Source: Haloarchaeobius sp. FL176 (lineage in GTDB: Archaea > Halobacteriota > Halobacteria > Halobacteriales > Natrialbaceae). From it: DNA of 64,000 nt. A model generated the notes under the pieces. It was given only the letters and a program-made list of their open reading frames with translations, ran no database searches and was not told the origin of the DNA. Shown here in pieces: positions 15,424 to 24,159 of this stretch. Both the position numbers and the translations under genes were made by a program. Position 1 is the stretch's first letter. Every line of letters starts with the position of its first letter. Location of the stretch: positions 62,001-126,000 of the forward strand of contig NZ_JANJYH010000005.1 of assembly GCF_024609245.1 (NCBI RefSeq). The letters are read 5' to 3'.

Positions 15424-16281
15424 ATGACAGCAACCGACGAGAGCGTCGAGCCCCCGACGTTGACCGGCGACGACGTCCTGCGAATCGACGACGCCGACTT
15501 CGCCGCCGGCCGGGTCGCGCTCGTGACGGGCGCGGCCTCGGGGATCGGCCGTGCCACGTCGCTGGTGCTCGCGGCGAACGGGCTCACGGTCGTCGCGACG
15601 GACGTGGACGAGGACGGGCTGGCGGAGACCCGCGACCGCGGCGACGAACTCGACTTCCCGGGCGATATACACCCCGAACCCGCCGACCTCACCGACGACG
15701 AACACCTCGAATCGGTCGTCGACGCCGCTGCCGGCTACGGCGACCTCGCCTACCTCGCGAACGTCGCCGGGATGCAGCACATCTCCCCGCTGGACGAGTT
15801 CCCGATGGAGGTGTACGACCGGATGCAGGACGTGATGCTCCGCGCGCCCGTCTACCTCTCGAAGCTCGTCCTCCCTCACCTCCGGGACAGCGGCGGGGGC
15901 TCCGTCGGCAACATGGCGTCGGTCCACGGGCACTACGTCACCGCCGACAAGGTCGCCTACAACGTCGCAAAGTTCGGCCTGCGGGGGCTCACGCAGTCCA
16001 TCGCCGCCGAAGGAGCCGGAACCGTCCGGTCGTTCTCGGTCAGCACCGGCTACGTGAAGACGCCGCTGGTCACCGACCAGATTCCCGATACCGCGGAACA
16101 GCGCGGTATCTCCGTCCAGGAAGTCGTCGAGGACGTGATGCTCGGCCAGTCGCGCACGAAGGAGATGATGGAGCCCGTCGACGTGGGGAACCTGTTCGCG
16201 TTCGGCTTCTCGAAGCACGCGACGCACCTCAACGGCGGCGACCTGCTGTTCGACGGCGGGATGACGCTGACCTACGAGTAA
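15424..16281 (+). CDS. Short-chain dehydrogenase, 3-hydroxybutyrate dehydrogenase-like
   Basis: This 285-residue NAD(P)-dependent oxidoreductase has the Rossmann motif TGAASGIG near residue 38, NVAG near residue 114, and the YNVAK catalytic Tyr/Lys pair near residue 180, after ASVHG with the catalytic Ser. The order and spacing resemble bacterial 3-hydroxybutyrate dehydrogenases, which interconvert 3-hydroxybutyrate and acetoacetate. The substrate here is inferred from resemblance only. I chose the ATG at 15424 because a CTATACC element lies about 27 bp upstream, as expected for a leaderless haloarchaeal message. The frame is open upstream to 15166 but overlaps the divergent sensor gene. Confidence 0.82.
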   Translation: MTATDESVEPPTLTGDDVLRIDDADFAAGRVALVTGAASGIGRATSLVLAANGLTVVATDVDEDGLAETRDRGDELDFPGDIHPEPADLTDDEHLESVVDAAAGYGDLAYLANVAGMQHISPLDEFPMEVYDRMQDVMLRAPVYLSKLVLPHLRDSGGGSVGNMASVHGHYVTADKVAYNVAKFGLRGLTQSIAAEGAGTVRSFSVSTGYVKTPLVTDQIPDTAEQRGISVQEVVEDVMLGQSRTKEMMEPVDVGNLFAFGFSKHATHLNGGDLLFDGGMTLTYE

Positions 16282-16296
16282 GCTGTCGCGGGCCAG

Positions 16297-16500
16297 TCAG
16301 TCCTGTCGGATACTGAAGAACGCGTACAGAAGGAGACCGACGCCCACGATCAGGTTGACCCACCCCGGGAGCGTCCACGTGATCGTGTCCGTCAGGTTGC
16401 CCACGCCCAGGACGAGCAGGCCGACGCCGACGCCGAACAGGAGAGCGACCTCGACCAGGTGGCGGAGTGAGTTTCGTGGTTCCGTCTCGGGACGTGACAT
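16297..16500 (-). CDS. Small two-helix membrane protein
   Basis: This 67-residue protein has a polar start (MSRPETEPRNSLRH) and two hydrophobic helices, at about 15-33 and 43-62, ending in FFSIRQD. A TATA-like element (plus-strand GATATAAA at 16523-16530) lies about 25 bp before the ATG, so it is probably transcribed leaderless on its own promoter. The function is unknown. It ends 15 bp from the convergent dehydrogenase. Confidence 0.65.
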   Translation of the reverse strand: MSRPETEPRNSLRHLVEVALLFGVGVGLLVLGVGNLTDTITWTLPGWVNLIVGVGLLLYAFFSIRQD

Positions 16501-16682
16501 ACGTCCTGTATCGTTCCCGACTGATATAAAGCGGCACTATCGAAGCGACTCGACTCGAAGTACCCACTTCAGGCGTTCTCGTAGTTGAATACTGTCACCC
16601 AACACACCTAATTCGAAGCTCACATAATATTGACAATGTATATACTCCGCAGATTCGTCAACACGCGTCTCGGTGACTCTCG

Positions 16683-16939
16683 ATGGACCTCGACCAATTC
16701 AGGACACGGAACGCACCGAAGGAGAGCGGCGACGCCTTCCAGCTGGAGAACTCGAAGCGCCTCGGCGTGAACGGCTCGGTCATGGCGAAAGCAGCAACGT
16801 CTCGCCCGGCTCGCACCGCGACACCAACCTGAAGTCGTTCATCGGGAAGTCGGCGGGCGAGACGTTCCAGCTTGACTTCGCCCAGCCCGGCGGCTGGGTC
16901 GTCCTCCAGCCGTACGAGGAAGCCAGCCCGCAGCAGTAG
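16683..16939 (+). pseudogene. Decayed AIM24-family gene lacking its middle
   Basis: The frame from 16683 starts MDLDQFRTRNAPKESGDAFQ and continues GVNGSVMAKA, the typical N-terminus of haloarchaeal AIM24-like proteins. A different frame then reads NVSPGSHRDTNLKSF, ETFQLDFAQPGGWVV and PYEEASPQQ to the TAG at 16937-16939, the typical C-terminus. About 150 central residues of the family are missing and the junction near 16790 is out of frame. The locus encodes no intact protein. A TATA-like element at about 16637-16645 may still be present. Confidence 0.78.
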
Positions 16940-16991
16940 CCCGGGCGCGTTCTTTGCGTCTCGGCTCGCCGCCCCCGTGGCGAGGCGCGGC

Positions 16992-18020
16992 TCAGTCCCG
17001 CCCGTCGGGCCCGGCGCCACCATCGGCCTCGACCGTGCGACCGTCGACGGTGCGCGCGGTCCGCAGGGTCTGGACAGCGGTCGCGACGGGCGCACGAGCC
17101 GCCCGACCCGCACCCACCGCCGCGTAGACGGCGATGGCGACGAGCACGATGGAGCCGCCGGCGGCCACGTCGTAGACGTACGAGAGCGTCGCGCCGCTGA
17201 CGGTCGCGACGAGTCCGGTGAGGACGGCGGCGGCGACGCTCCGCCGGAACCCGCGCATCCCGCCGGCCGTCGCGACCGGGATGACGAGCATCGCGGCGAC
17301 GAGTATCACGCCCATGATCTGCATCGCGGCGACGACGACGACCGCCGTCAGGACGACGAGCAGGAGGTTGTACCGACCGACGTGGAGGCCGGCCGCACGG
17401 GCCCCGACCTCGTCGAACGTCGCGTAGAGCAGTGGCCGGTAGGCGAGGGCCACGACCGCCGTCACGAGCAGCGTCATCGCGAACAGGATGCCGACGTTCT
17501 CACGCGTCACCGTCGCCAGCGAACCGAACAGGTAGGCGTTGATGCCGACCGCGATGCCGCCGTCGGTCGCGGTGATGAGCACGCTGCCGACCGCGAACGC
17601 ACCCGTCAGCACGACCGCAAGCGAGGTGTCGGTGTAGGTGCCGACACGGTCGACGAGGAGCTGGACGAGCACCGCCGCGACGACGGCGACGACCAGCGCG
17701 GTCAGCAGCGGCGGCACCGACAGGGCGAACGTCGCGTTCACGAACAGGCCCACCGCGACGCCCGCGAACGCCGAGTGCGCGAGCGTGTCGCCGATCATCG
17801 CCATCTCACGGTGGACCAGGAAGCTCCCGACGAGCGGGCCGATGACCGCGATGCAGACCGCCGCCAGGTACGCCCGCTGCATGAACGGGTAGCTCAGCAT
17901 CTCGACGCCGGTGAGCGCCGCGAGCGCGTCGAGGACGGTGCCCCACACGTCGTCGAGGACCCAGTCGAGCAGGCCGCCCAGGAGGAGCGGCGTCCGGGCG
18001 ACGGCGGTCGCCCCCGTCAT
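16992..18020 (-). CDS. znuB: Zinc ABC transporter permease
   Basis: This 342-residue protein has eight or more hydrophobic segments and the conserved family stretch LVGSFLVHREMAMIGDTLAHSAFAG near residues 60-85. It matches ABC-3-type permeases for zinc or manganese (ZnuB/MntB). It is the third gene of a znuA-znuC-znuB set and its start overlaps the znuC stop by four bases. It would form the membrane channel for the metal delivered by the binding protein. The C-terminal 40 residues are an acidic/basic tail of no known role. Confidence 0.87.
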   Translation of the reverse strand: MTGATAVARTPLLLGGLLDWVLDDVWGTVLDALAALTGVEMLSYPFMQRAYLAAVCIAVIGPLVGSFLVHREMAMIGDTLAHSAFAGVAVGLFVNATFALSVPPLLTALVVAVVAAVLVQLLVDRVGTYTDTSLAVVLTGAFAVGSVLITATDGGIAVGINAYLFGSLATVTRENVGILFAMTLLVTAVVALAYRPLLYATFDEVGARAAGLHVGRYNLLLVVLTAVVVVAAMQIMGVILVAAMLVIPVATAGGMRGFRRSVAAAVLTGLVATVSGATLSYVYDVAAGGSIVLVAIAVYAAVGAGRAARAPVATAVQTLRTARTVDGRTVEADGGAGPDGRD

Positions 18021-18757
18021 GGGTGGTCGTGCGCGAGCACGTGCTGATTACCGCCGTAGGCGTCCGCGAGGGCGTCGGTCTCGACGAACGTCTCCGGGTC
18101 GCCGTGGAAGAACAGCTCGCGGTTGAGACAGGCGATCTCGGTCGCGTGGGTCGTCACGACGCCGATGTCGTGTTCGACGAGGACGACCGTGAGCCCGGAC
18201 GCGTTCAGCTCGGCCAGCAGCCCGTAGAACGCCTCCCGCGACTCGGCGTCGACGCCGACCGTCGGCTCGTCGAGCGCGAGCAGGTCGGCCTCCGCCGCGA
18301 GCGTGCGTGCGATGGCGACGCGCTGGCGCTGCCCGCCGGAGAGCCGGTCGACGCGACGGTCGGCGAGGTCCCGGATGTCGACGCGGTCGAGCGCCGACTC
18401 GATGGCCCGCCGGTCGTCCGCGGTGAACCCGCCGACGGGGCGGTGCGGGTACCGCCCCATCCGGACGGCTTCTCGTACCGTCACCGGCATCCGCCCACCA
18501 GCGTGGGTCGCGTCCTGTGCGACGTAGCCGACGCGCTGACCGTCTGCGACGGAGTGGGCCGGCTCGCCGAACAGCGTGACGCTACCGGCGTCGGGCCGGC
18601 GAAGCCCGACGAGCAGTGCGAGCAGCGTCGTCTTCCCGGAGCCGTTCGGGCCGACCAGCCCGAGGAACGCCCCGGCCTCCACGGTGAGCGAGACGTCCTC
18701 GACGACGGGCGTGTCGCCGTAGCCGAACGTCACGTCGCGGGCGTCGACGACAGCCAT
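18017..18757 (-). CDS. znuC: Zinc ABC transporter ATP-binding protein
   Basis: This 246-residue ATPase has Walker A GPNGSGKT near residue 35, the ABC signature LSGGQRQRVAIARTL near residue 139 and Walker B LLALDEPTVGVD near residue 162. An H-loop histidine follows in VLVEHD. It couples ATP hydrolysis to metal uptake through the znuB-like permease downstream. Its start overlaps the znuA stop by one base and its stop overlaps the permease start, so the three genes form one operon. Confidence 0.88.
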   Translation of the reverse strand: MAVVDARDVTFGYGDTPVVEDVSLTVEAGAFLGLVGPNGSGKTTLLALLVGLRRPDAGSVTLFGEPAHSVADGQRVGYVAQDATHAGGRMPVTVREAVRMGRYPHRPVGGFTADDRRAIESALDRVDIRDLADRRVDRLSGGQRQRVAIARTLAAEADLLALDEPTVGVDAESREAFYGLLAELNASGLTVVLVEHDIGVVTTHATEIACLNRELFFHGDPETFVETDALADAYGGNQHVLAHDHP

Positions 18758-19809
18758 CAGGCCTCCAGCGCCCGTTCGAGCGTCGGGCGGTTCACGTTCT
18801 CGACGATGTCGAGGTAGCCCCAGTCCCGGTCGGCCCAGTCGTCGTGCAGACCGGGGAGCGCGGTCAGCGGCAGGACCTCGGTCGCGTCGGTCTCCGCGAC
18901 CAGCTGTTCGGCGGCGCGCTGTGACTCGAGCGGGTCTGCACAGATGTACTGCAGGTCGTGATGCTCGATGACCTCCTGTGCACGCTCGATGTCACGTGCC
19001 GTCGGCTGCGCGTCTGGCGACATCCCCGTGAGCGCCTCGATCTGGAGGCCGTACCGGTCGCCGAAGTACTGGAATGCGTCGTGGCCGGCGACGAGGAGCG
19101 TCCCCTTCGAGGCGTCGGCGACGGTCCCGTCGATGTCCTCGTGGAGCGCGTCGAGTCGCTCCCGGTACGCCGTCGCGTTCGCCTCGTAGACGTCGGCGTT
19201 CGCCGGGTCGACCGCGACGAGCCGCTCGCGGACCGTGTCGACGGCCGTCCGGATCCGGAGCGGGTCGAGCCAGAAGTGCGGGTCGAACTCGCCGCCGTGG
19301 TCGTCGTGGTGTTCCTCCTCGTGATGTTCGGTGCCGTCGTGCTCTGTACCGGTGTGCTCTGTGCCGCGTTCCTCCTCGTGCTGTTCCGTCTCGTGCTCGC
19401 CGTGGCCGTGTCCGTGGTCGTCGCCGAGCGGCAACAGGTCGACGTCCGCACTCGCGTCGACCGTCTCGACCGCGGCACCGTCGGCCGTCAGGTCGGTGGT
19501 GATGTCGTCGACCCAGGGCTGGAACCCCGGCATCCCGTGGACCAGCAGTGACGCGTCGCGGATGGACTCGCGGACGCGCGGCCCGGGCTCCCAGCCGTGC
19601 CCGTGCTGGCCGACCGGGACGAGGACCGAGGCGTCCGTCGCGTCCCCGGCGACCGCGGCCGTGACCGCGCCGAAGACGAAGAACGACGACTGCACGCCGC
19701 CGCTCTCAGTGTCGCCACCAGTGTTCAGGCCGTCGAGACAGCCAGCGACTCCGCTGAGCCCCGCCAGTCCGGTTCCCGCCAGCACTCGGCGTCGAGTGAG
19801 TTCCTGCAT
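18757..19809 (-). CDS. znuA: Zinc-binding lipoprotein of the ABC importer
   Basis: This 350-residue Tat-type lipoprotein starts MQELTRRRVLAG and has an AGC lipobox with Cys24 as the anchor. A His/Glu/Asp-rich loop at about residues 125-180 (for example DDHGHGHGEHE and HEEEHHDDHGG) precedes FDPHFWLDP, the pattern of ZnuA-type (family A-I) zinc-binding proteins, where the loop traps the metal. The conserved ADPLESQ segment lies in the C-terminal lobe. The frame is open far upstream to 20835, but that part is antisense to another gene; the ATG at 19809 starts at the signal peptide. Zinc is the most likely metal, with manganese possible. Confidence 0.86.
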   Translation of the reverse strand: MQELTRRRVLAGTGLAGLSGVAGCLDGLNTGGDTESGGVQSSFFVFGAVTAAVAGDATDASVLVPVGQHGHGWEPGPRVRESIRDASLLVHGMPGFQPWVDDITTDLTADGAAVETVDASADVDLLPLGDDHGHGHGEHETEQHEEERGTEHTGTEHDGTEHHEEEHHDDHGGEFDPHFWLDPLRIRTAVDTVRERLVAVDPANADVYEANATAYRERLDALHEDIDGTVADASKGTLLVAGHDAFQYFGDRYGLQIEALTGMSPDAQPTARDIERAQEVIEHHDLQYICADPLESQRAAEQLVAETDATEVLPLTALPGLHDDWADRDWGYLDIVENVNRPTLERALEA

Positions 19810-19845
19810 ATTGCTAAGACCAAAGCCTGAATTAATAAGAATTGT

Positions 19846-19865
19846 GTTTCTTGATTGGTTTCTTG
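19846..19865 (-). promoter_or_regulatory. Direct repeat upstream of the zinc operon promoter
   Basis: GTTTCTTG occurs twice (19846-19853 and 19858-19865), 12 bp apart, just upstream of an AT-rich TATA-like stretch at 19829-19843. That stretch is about 26 bp before the znuA start. The repeat is placed like a regulator site for metal control, but no regulator is visible nearby. Confidence 0.35.
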
Positions 19866-19953
19866 TTAACTCTCGCGGCACCGGGCGCCACCGTCGTCCG
19901 TCGGGGGTACCGTTTTGTCCCCGCCCGCGCAACGACGGACCACCATCCGACTG

Positions 19954-20799
19954 ATGCACGACGCACCACCGACGCCACCGCTCGCCGACGCCCCCGACGA
20001 GCTCCTCGACGGCGGCCACCTCTGGCTCCGCGAGCACCTCACCGGGAGCCCGTTCCGGTTCCAGCTCCGCTCGACTGGCGTGCTCGCGTTCGGCGACGCC
20101 GACCGGGAGTTCGGTCCCGACGACGTGCCGCTCCCGTACGCACACGCGGTCCGGCACGTCCGCGAGCAGTTCGACCGCGAGGCGTTCCGGGCGTCGGTCG
20201 AGAACGTCGAGCCCGTGACGTTCGTCGGCGTCGCAGTCGACGGGAGCGGCGTCGCGTACGACTGGTCGCGGACGCCGTCGTTCCTCGGTACCGAGGTGTA
20301 CGACGCCGACCACGGCTCGTTCCTGCCGCCGGACTCCGTCGCGAGCATCTACGACGGGCTCGGGCTGACACCGGTGAACGCACTCGAGAAGGAGGTTCGG
20401 GCGGTCGACTTCGACCCGGAGGGCTACGCTTTCCCCGACTCGAACTGGCGCGACAGCCCCGTCGCCGGTGTCCTGCTCGCGGACAAGACGGGTCACCGCG
20501 CCGTGCTGCGGAACCACACCGTCACGGGTGGGGAGGACGCAGTCGAAACGACGGCCACGAACCCGGACGAACTGGTCGCAGCCCTCGCCACGGACCGCTG
20601 GCTCGACGGCGTCGTCGCCCGTCTCGGCGTGACCGACGACGAACTCGGCTTCGACCTGCTGTTCGAGCGCGCCGTCGAGGCGCTGGCCCGCGAACACGTC
20701 CGGGCCTTCCGCGACGGCTCCGTCGATACCGACGAGTCCGGGGTCAGGAGCGCGATGGCCGACCGCGTGGAGTCGTACCTGGTCGCACGCCGGGAGTAA
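19954..20799 (+). CDS. RNA-ligase-like nucleotidyltransferase-fold protein
   Basis: This 281-residue haloarchaeal protein resembles the T4 Rnl2-type RNA ligase fold: a start GGHLWLREHLTGSPFRFQL in the place of motif I (E-K-x-D-G-x-x-F-R-F), FVGVAVDG and FLGTEVYDADHGSF as later motifs, and GVLLADKTGHRAVLR near residue 175 as the motif V-like strand. In true ligases the motif I lysine is adenylylated; here the aligned residue appears to be His in REHLTG, so classical activity is doubtful. The ATG at 19954 was chosen over 19915 because the family-like sequence starts there and the extra residues are antisense to the zinc promoter. The assignment is by motif resemblance. Confidence 0.55.
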   Translation: MHDAPPTPPLADAPDELLDGGHLWLREHLTGSPFRFQLRSTGVLAFGDADREFGPDDVPLPYAHAVRHVREQFDREAFRASVENVEPVTFVGVAVDGSGVAYDWSRTPSFLGTEVYDADHGSFLPPDSVASIYDGLGLTPVNALEKEVRAVDFDPEGYAFPDSNWRDSPVAGVLLADKTGHRAVLRNHTVTGGEDAVETTATNPDELVAALATDRWLDGVVARLGVTDDELGFDLLFERAVEALAREHVRAFRDGSVDTDESGVRSAMADRVESYLVARRE

Positions 20800-20801
20800 C
20801 G

Positions 20802-20807
20802 TTTTTT
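20802..20807 (+). terminator. T6 run after the RNA-ligase-like gene
   Basis: Six T follow two bases after the TAA of the preceding gene. Archaeal transcription commonly stops at oligo-T, so this is a plausible terminator. No hairpin is needed. Confidence 0.5.
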
Positions 20808-21197
20808 GTGTCGGCAGTTCGACTACAGGTTGCATTGAACACGTGCTCGCGGTCGACTCGGGCTCGCGTCGCGGTCTGACGCGAGGGTCGGCCGGCTCGC
20901 CGGCTGTGGGAACCGTGGCGGACCGACCGGAGGGGTCGGCATCCGACGCGGCGTCACGCTGATCGGCACTCCGGTTCGCGCGCCCCGCCAGCGTTGCGTG
21001 GACCGTTCTCCCGGTTCTCGAACCCGCTAGCGGAGCGCGTGGGACGTTCCGCCCGCTGACCGCCGCCGGTCACGACCCACGTCGATGCACGATACACCCA
21101 CGATTCGTCCGCAGTGCCACCAGTCGCACCGCCCGCAGGTTCTCACGACCACCACCATCGTCACCGCCGTCGCCGACCCGCGGAGGGGAGGTAGCCG
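20808..21197. other. Intergenic region before the methyltransferase gene
   Basis: About 390 bp without a supported gene or repeat. It must hold the promoter of the methyltransferase. A purine-rich GGAGG sequence at 21186-21191 is placed as a Shine-Dalgarno site. Confidence 0.45.
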
Positions 21198-22328
21198 ATG
21201 CCACTGAGCCGCCACGAGCCGGCTCTCGCCCTCGGCTCGCGCGTCGACGGCGGCCCGCGGCGCTACGAGTTCCACACCGCCGACAGCTGCTGTTCGCCCG
21301 ACGGGTTCCGTCCCGCGACGCTCGCCCTGCTGGAGGCGTGCTGGGAGGAGCGACTGGGCCGACTGCTCGTCCCGGCGGCGAACTACGGCGTCGTCGGCTG
21401 CGTCCTCGCCAGTGTCGCCGACGCGGTCGTGATGACCGAGACGAGCGCCCGCGCCGCCGCCTGCTGCGAGCGCAACAGCTCCACGAACGGCGTCGACGCG
21501 ACGGTGGCGACTACCGCCCATCCGGCCGGCGCGGACTCGACGTTCGACACCGTCGCGTACGCCCCGAAACCGTACACCCCGGTCGCGGTCGGGAAGCAGC
21601 GAGTGGCGAACGCGCTCGCGACGCTGGCTCCGGGCGGCACGCTCTACGTCGCCGGCAACACGACCACCGGCCTCGGTCGCTACGAGGACTGCCTCGCCGG
21701 GCTCACCGGCCGCGTCGAGACCGTCCACGACGGCGAGGCCCGCGTCGTCGCGGCGACGCGACCGGAGACCGTCGACCCGCCCGCGTTCGTCGAGCCACGC
21801 GAGTTCGCCGCGACGGTCGACGGCGTCGACCTCTCGCTCGTCTCCGTCCCCGGGACGTTCTCCGCCGGGCACCTCGACCACGGCACCAGGCTGCTGCTGG
21901 AGACCGCCACCGTCGACGACGATGCGAGGGTTCTCGACCTGTGCTGTGGCTACGGTCCAGTCGGCTCGTACGCCGGCTCGGTTGCCGACTGCGACCTGTG
22001 GCTGACCGACGACGACGCGGTCGCGACGGCCTGCGCCGAGCGGACGCTGGCCGAGAACGGCGTCGATGCGACGGTCGTCACCGCCGACGCGGTGTCGGGC
22101 GTCGCGGACCGGCGCTTCGACCACGTGCTCTCGAACCCGCCGACCCACGCGGGCGACGGCGTGCTCTCGGACCTGTTCTCCGGGATGGAGCACGTCCTGG
22201 CGTCGGATGGTCGTGCGACCGTCGTCCACCATCGGTCGCTCGACCTCACCCGGCACTTCGAGCGGTTCCCGTCCGTGGAGACGCTGGCGACGGGCGCGGA
22301 GCACGTGGTGGTCCGGCTGCACGAATAA
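21198..22328 (+). CDS. RsmC/RlmG-like class I methyltransferase
   Basis: This 376-residue protein has two related halves. The C-terminal half has the SAM-binding strand VLDLCCGYGPVGSYAG and the motif IV SNPPTHAG, which match small-domain MTS methyltransferases that modify guanine N2 in 16S or 23S rRNA. The N-terminal half is a degenerate copy without the NPP motif, as in bacterial RsmC and RlmG. An archaeal rRNA or tRNA substrate is likely but undefined. The ATG follows a GGAGG-like sequence, so it probably has a leader. Confidence 0.75.
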   Translation: MPLSRHEPALALGSRVDGGPRRYEFHTADSCCSPDGFRPATLALLEACWEERLGRLLVPAANYGVVGCVLASVADAVVMTETSARAAACCERNSSTNGVDATVATTAHPAGADSTFDTVAYAPKPYTPVAVGKQRVANALATLAPGGTLYVAGNTTTGLGRYEDCLAGLTGRVETVHDGEARVVAATRPETVDPPAFVEPREFAATVDGVDLSLVSVPGTFSAGHLDHGTRLLLETATVDDDARVLDLCCGYGPVGSYAGSVADCDLWLTDDDAVATACAERTLAENGVDATVVTADAVSGVADRRFDHVLSNPPTHAGDGVLSDLFSGMEHVLASDGRATVVHHRSLDLTRHFERFPSVETLATGAEHVVVRLHE

Positions 22329-22341
22329 GCGGCTCGGACGA

Positions 22342-22678
22342 CTACAACCCGTACAGCGCCTCGGCCTTCTCCCGCGCGCAGTCGACGAAGTACTCCGCGG
22401 TCAGCGGCTCGCCGGTCGCGACCGCGACCAGTTCCGCGGGCTCGTAGCGCTGGCCGTGCCGGTGGACGTGGTCCGTCATCCACTCGTGGATGGGTCCGAA
22501 CTCGGCCCCGCGGACGAGGCCGTCGGCCGCTTGGCGCGGCCGGGCGCGCCGCCCTGCGGCATCGTCACCTGCTGGTCCCAGTTGAGGAACGTGGAGGCCT
22601 GCCGGAGGTTCGAGACGCGTCGGTAGCGGTCGGTTCGTCGTAGGCGGCTGGTGCGTCGCTCGCAGCGTCCGTTGACAT
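22342..22678 (-). pseudogene. Decayed M32 (Taq-type) carboxypeptidase
   Basis: On the minus strand an ATG at 22678 starts MSTDAASDAPAAYDE. A shifted frame then reads RYRRVSNLRQASTFLNWDQQ and VTMPQGGAPGRAK, the typical N-terminus of M32 carboxypeptidases. Yet another frame gives EFGPIHEWMTDHVHRHGQRY and ends EALYGL at the stop at 22342, the typical C-terminus. The roughly 400 central residues, including the HEXXH metal site, are gone. No functional enzyme can be made. Confidence 0.78.
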
Positions 22679-22753
22679 AGCATGCGGCGACGTGGCCGAC
22701 CGAAAGAGCTCGGGTCGGGGACGACCCCCGAGCGAAGCTCCCTCCGACTCGCG

Positions 22754-23995
22754 TCAGAACTCGCCGGTGACGATGTCCGCGACCCGCTGGCGGTCGAACA
22801 GCTGCTCGTCCTCGGGAATCTCGGGGTACGGGTCGCCGTCCTCGTAGGTCGGCCACGCGCCGAACTGCTGCGGGTAGAGCTGTTTGGCGGTCATCTCGAG
22901 CTGGAACAGGTTCATGATGGGGCCCTGATACCGCATCCCCTGTGCGTGCACCCGGTCGTTCTGGACCGCCGTGAGGTCCCGGCCGACGGGGTGGTCCACG
23001 AGTAACTGTCGCATATCCGTCATGCTCCTTGAGGGCGTCATGCCCCACAGATGCAGGAGGACGTCCGGGTCGGCCTCGACCATCGCCTCGAAGTCGACCT
23101 GTCCCCAGAGATTGCCCCAGTCCTCGTCGGCGAAGGCATCGGTCGCGCCGAGCGGACGCGTGTCCGCCAGCCAGTAGCCCGGCTTGTTGAGGTGGTAGGT
23201 GTAGAACGACTCGCCGTCGCTCGCGATGGAGACGCGTACGGCGGTCGGTCGCTCGGGCGGCAGGTCGCTCTGGATGCGCTCGACGAGGTCCGCGTGGACC
23301 GCGGCGAGCGCCTCGTAGCGGGCCTCCTCGCGGAAGACCCGTGCGACACCGCCGAATAGCTCCCAGAGGTCGTAGTACTCGTACTCCGGGTACCCCTCCG
23401 GCGGCGACGTCTGCGTGCCGCTGTAGAAATTGCCGAACCACGGCGCGACCTGTGTCCCGACCTCGTCGACGTCGCCCCGGTCCCAGTTCTGCTGGGTCGA
23501 CGCCCACGAGGGGTCGGCGAGGTGGACGTCGCTGTCGAGTTCGTACAGCCGCTCCTTCGACAGGCCGTCGACGAGCGGGTCGTGCAACCCCTCCCAGTCG
23601 AAGGAGACGCCGTCGAGGTGGTGGTAGTAGTGGTTCATCGTCGTCCCCGACATCTCGGGTACGTAGAGGGCGTTGACCGCGTCGCCCCGGCCGAGGGCGA
23701 CCGCCATGTCCGCGTACTGTGCGAAGACGGTGAAGATGTCCGCCGGGACGGTGTCGAACTCGACGGTGCCCACCGGAGACATCGTCACCGAGTAGGGGCC
23801 GTCGTCCTCGGTCGTCTCAGTGGCGGTCGACTGGTCCGCTGACCCGGTCGGCGTCGCGGTAGCCGTGTCGCCGCCTCCGTCGCTGCCACTCCCACCGAGA
23901 CAACCCGCGAGCAGCGCACTGCTCGCCAGCGTCCCACCGTACGTCAGGTACGTCCTGCGCGTCGATTCGTCACCCACACTGCGGTCTCCCGACAT
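22754..23995 (-). CDS. Iron/siderophore ABC transporter binding lipoprotein 1
   Basis: This 413-residue protein has a Tat-like signal (STRRTYLTYGG) and an AGC lipobox with Cys32, then a Thr/Ser/Gly-rich linker and a periplasmic-binding-protein fold resembling FepB/BtuF (class III). The region from VTMSPVGTVEFDTVPADIF begins the binding domain and the end reads QLFDRQRVADIVTGEF. It is a paralogue of the protein at 27906. An iron-siderophore substrate is inferred from the paired DtxR-type boxes directly upstream and from the adjacent FecCD/FecE genes. It has its own promoter, separate from the ATPase/permease pair. Confidence 0.84.
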   Translation of the reverse strand: MSGDRSVGDESTRRTYLTYGGTLASSALLAGCLGGSGSDGGGDTATATPTGSADQSTATETTEDDGPYSVTMSPVGTVEFDTVPADIFTVFAQYADMAVALGRGDAVNALYVPEMSGTTMNHYYHHLDGVSFDWEGLHDPLVDGLSKERLYELDSDVHLADPSWASTQQNWDRGDVDEVGTQVAPWFGNFYSGTQTSPPEGYPEYEYYDLWELFGGVARVFREEARYEALAAVHADLVERIQSDLPPERPTAVRVSIASDGESFYTYHLNKPGYWLADTRPLGATDAFADEDWGNLWGQVDFEAMVEADPDVLLHLWGMTPSRSMTDMRQLLVDHPVGRDLTAVQNDRVHAQGMRYQGPIMNLFQLEMTAKQLYPQQFGAWPTYEDGDPYPEIPEDEQLFDRQRVADIVTGEF

Positions 23996-24000
23996 ATGAT

Positions 24001-24050
24001 TTAGGCCGGCCTAAAAATTCTTAACGCTTCCGGTTTTTAGGCCGGACAGA
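24001..24050 (-). promoter_or_regulatory. Paired DtxR-type boxes, promoter of binding protein 1
   Basis: Box 1, TTAGGCCGGCCTAA at 24001-24014, is a perfect palindrome six bases before the start codon. Box 2 at 24037-24050 keeps TTAGG but its right arm is degenerate (ACAGA). Their centres are 36 bp apart, with an AT-rich TATA-like stretch between. The sequence resembles DtxR/IdeR iron boxes, so repression by iron is likely. Confidence 0.72.
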
Positions 24051-24159
24051 ACCTGGTGGCGTCGAATCCCTCCCAAGCACGACGACGGTGAGGCAGAGAA
24101 GGCCTTCGACGCCTTCCCGGGTTGCGGTCGTGCTCGGCCCAGAACCCCCTCGTAGCCCG

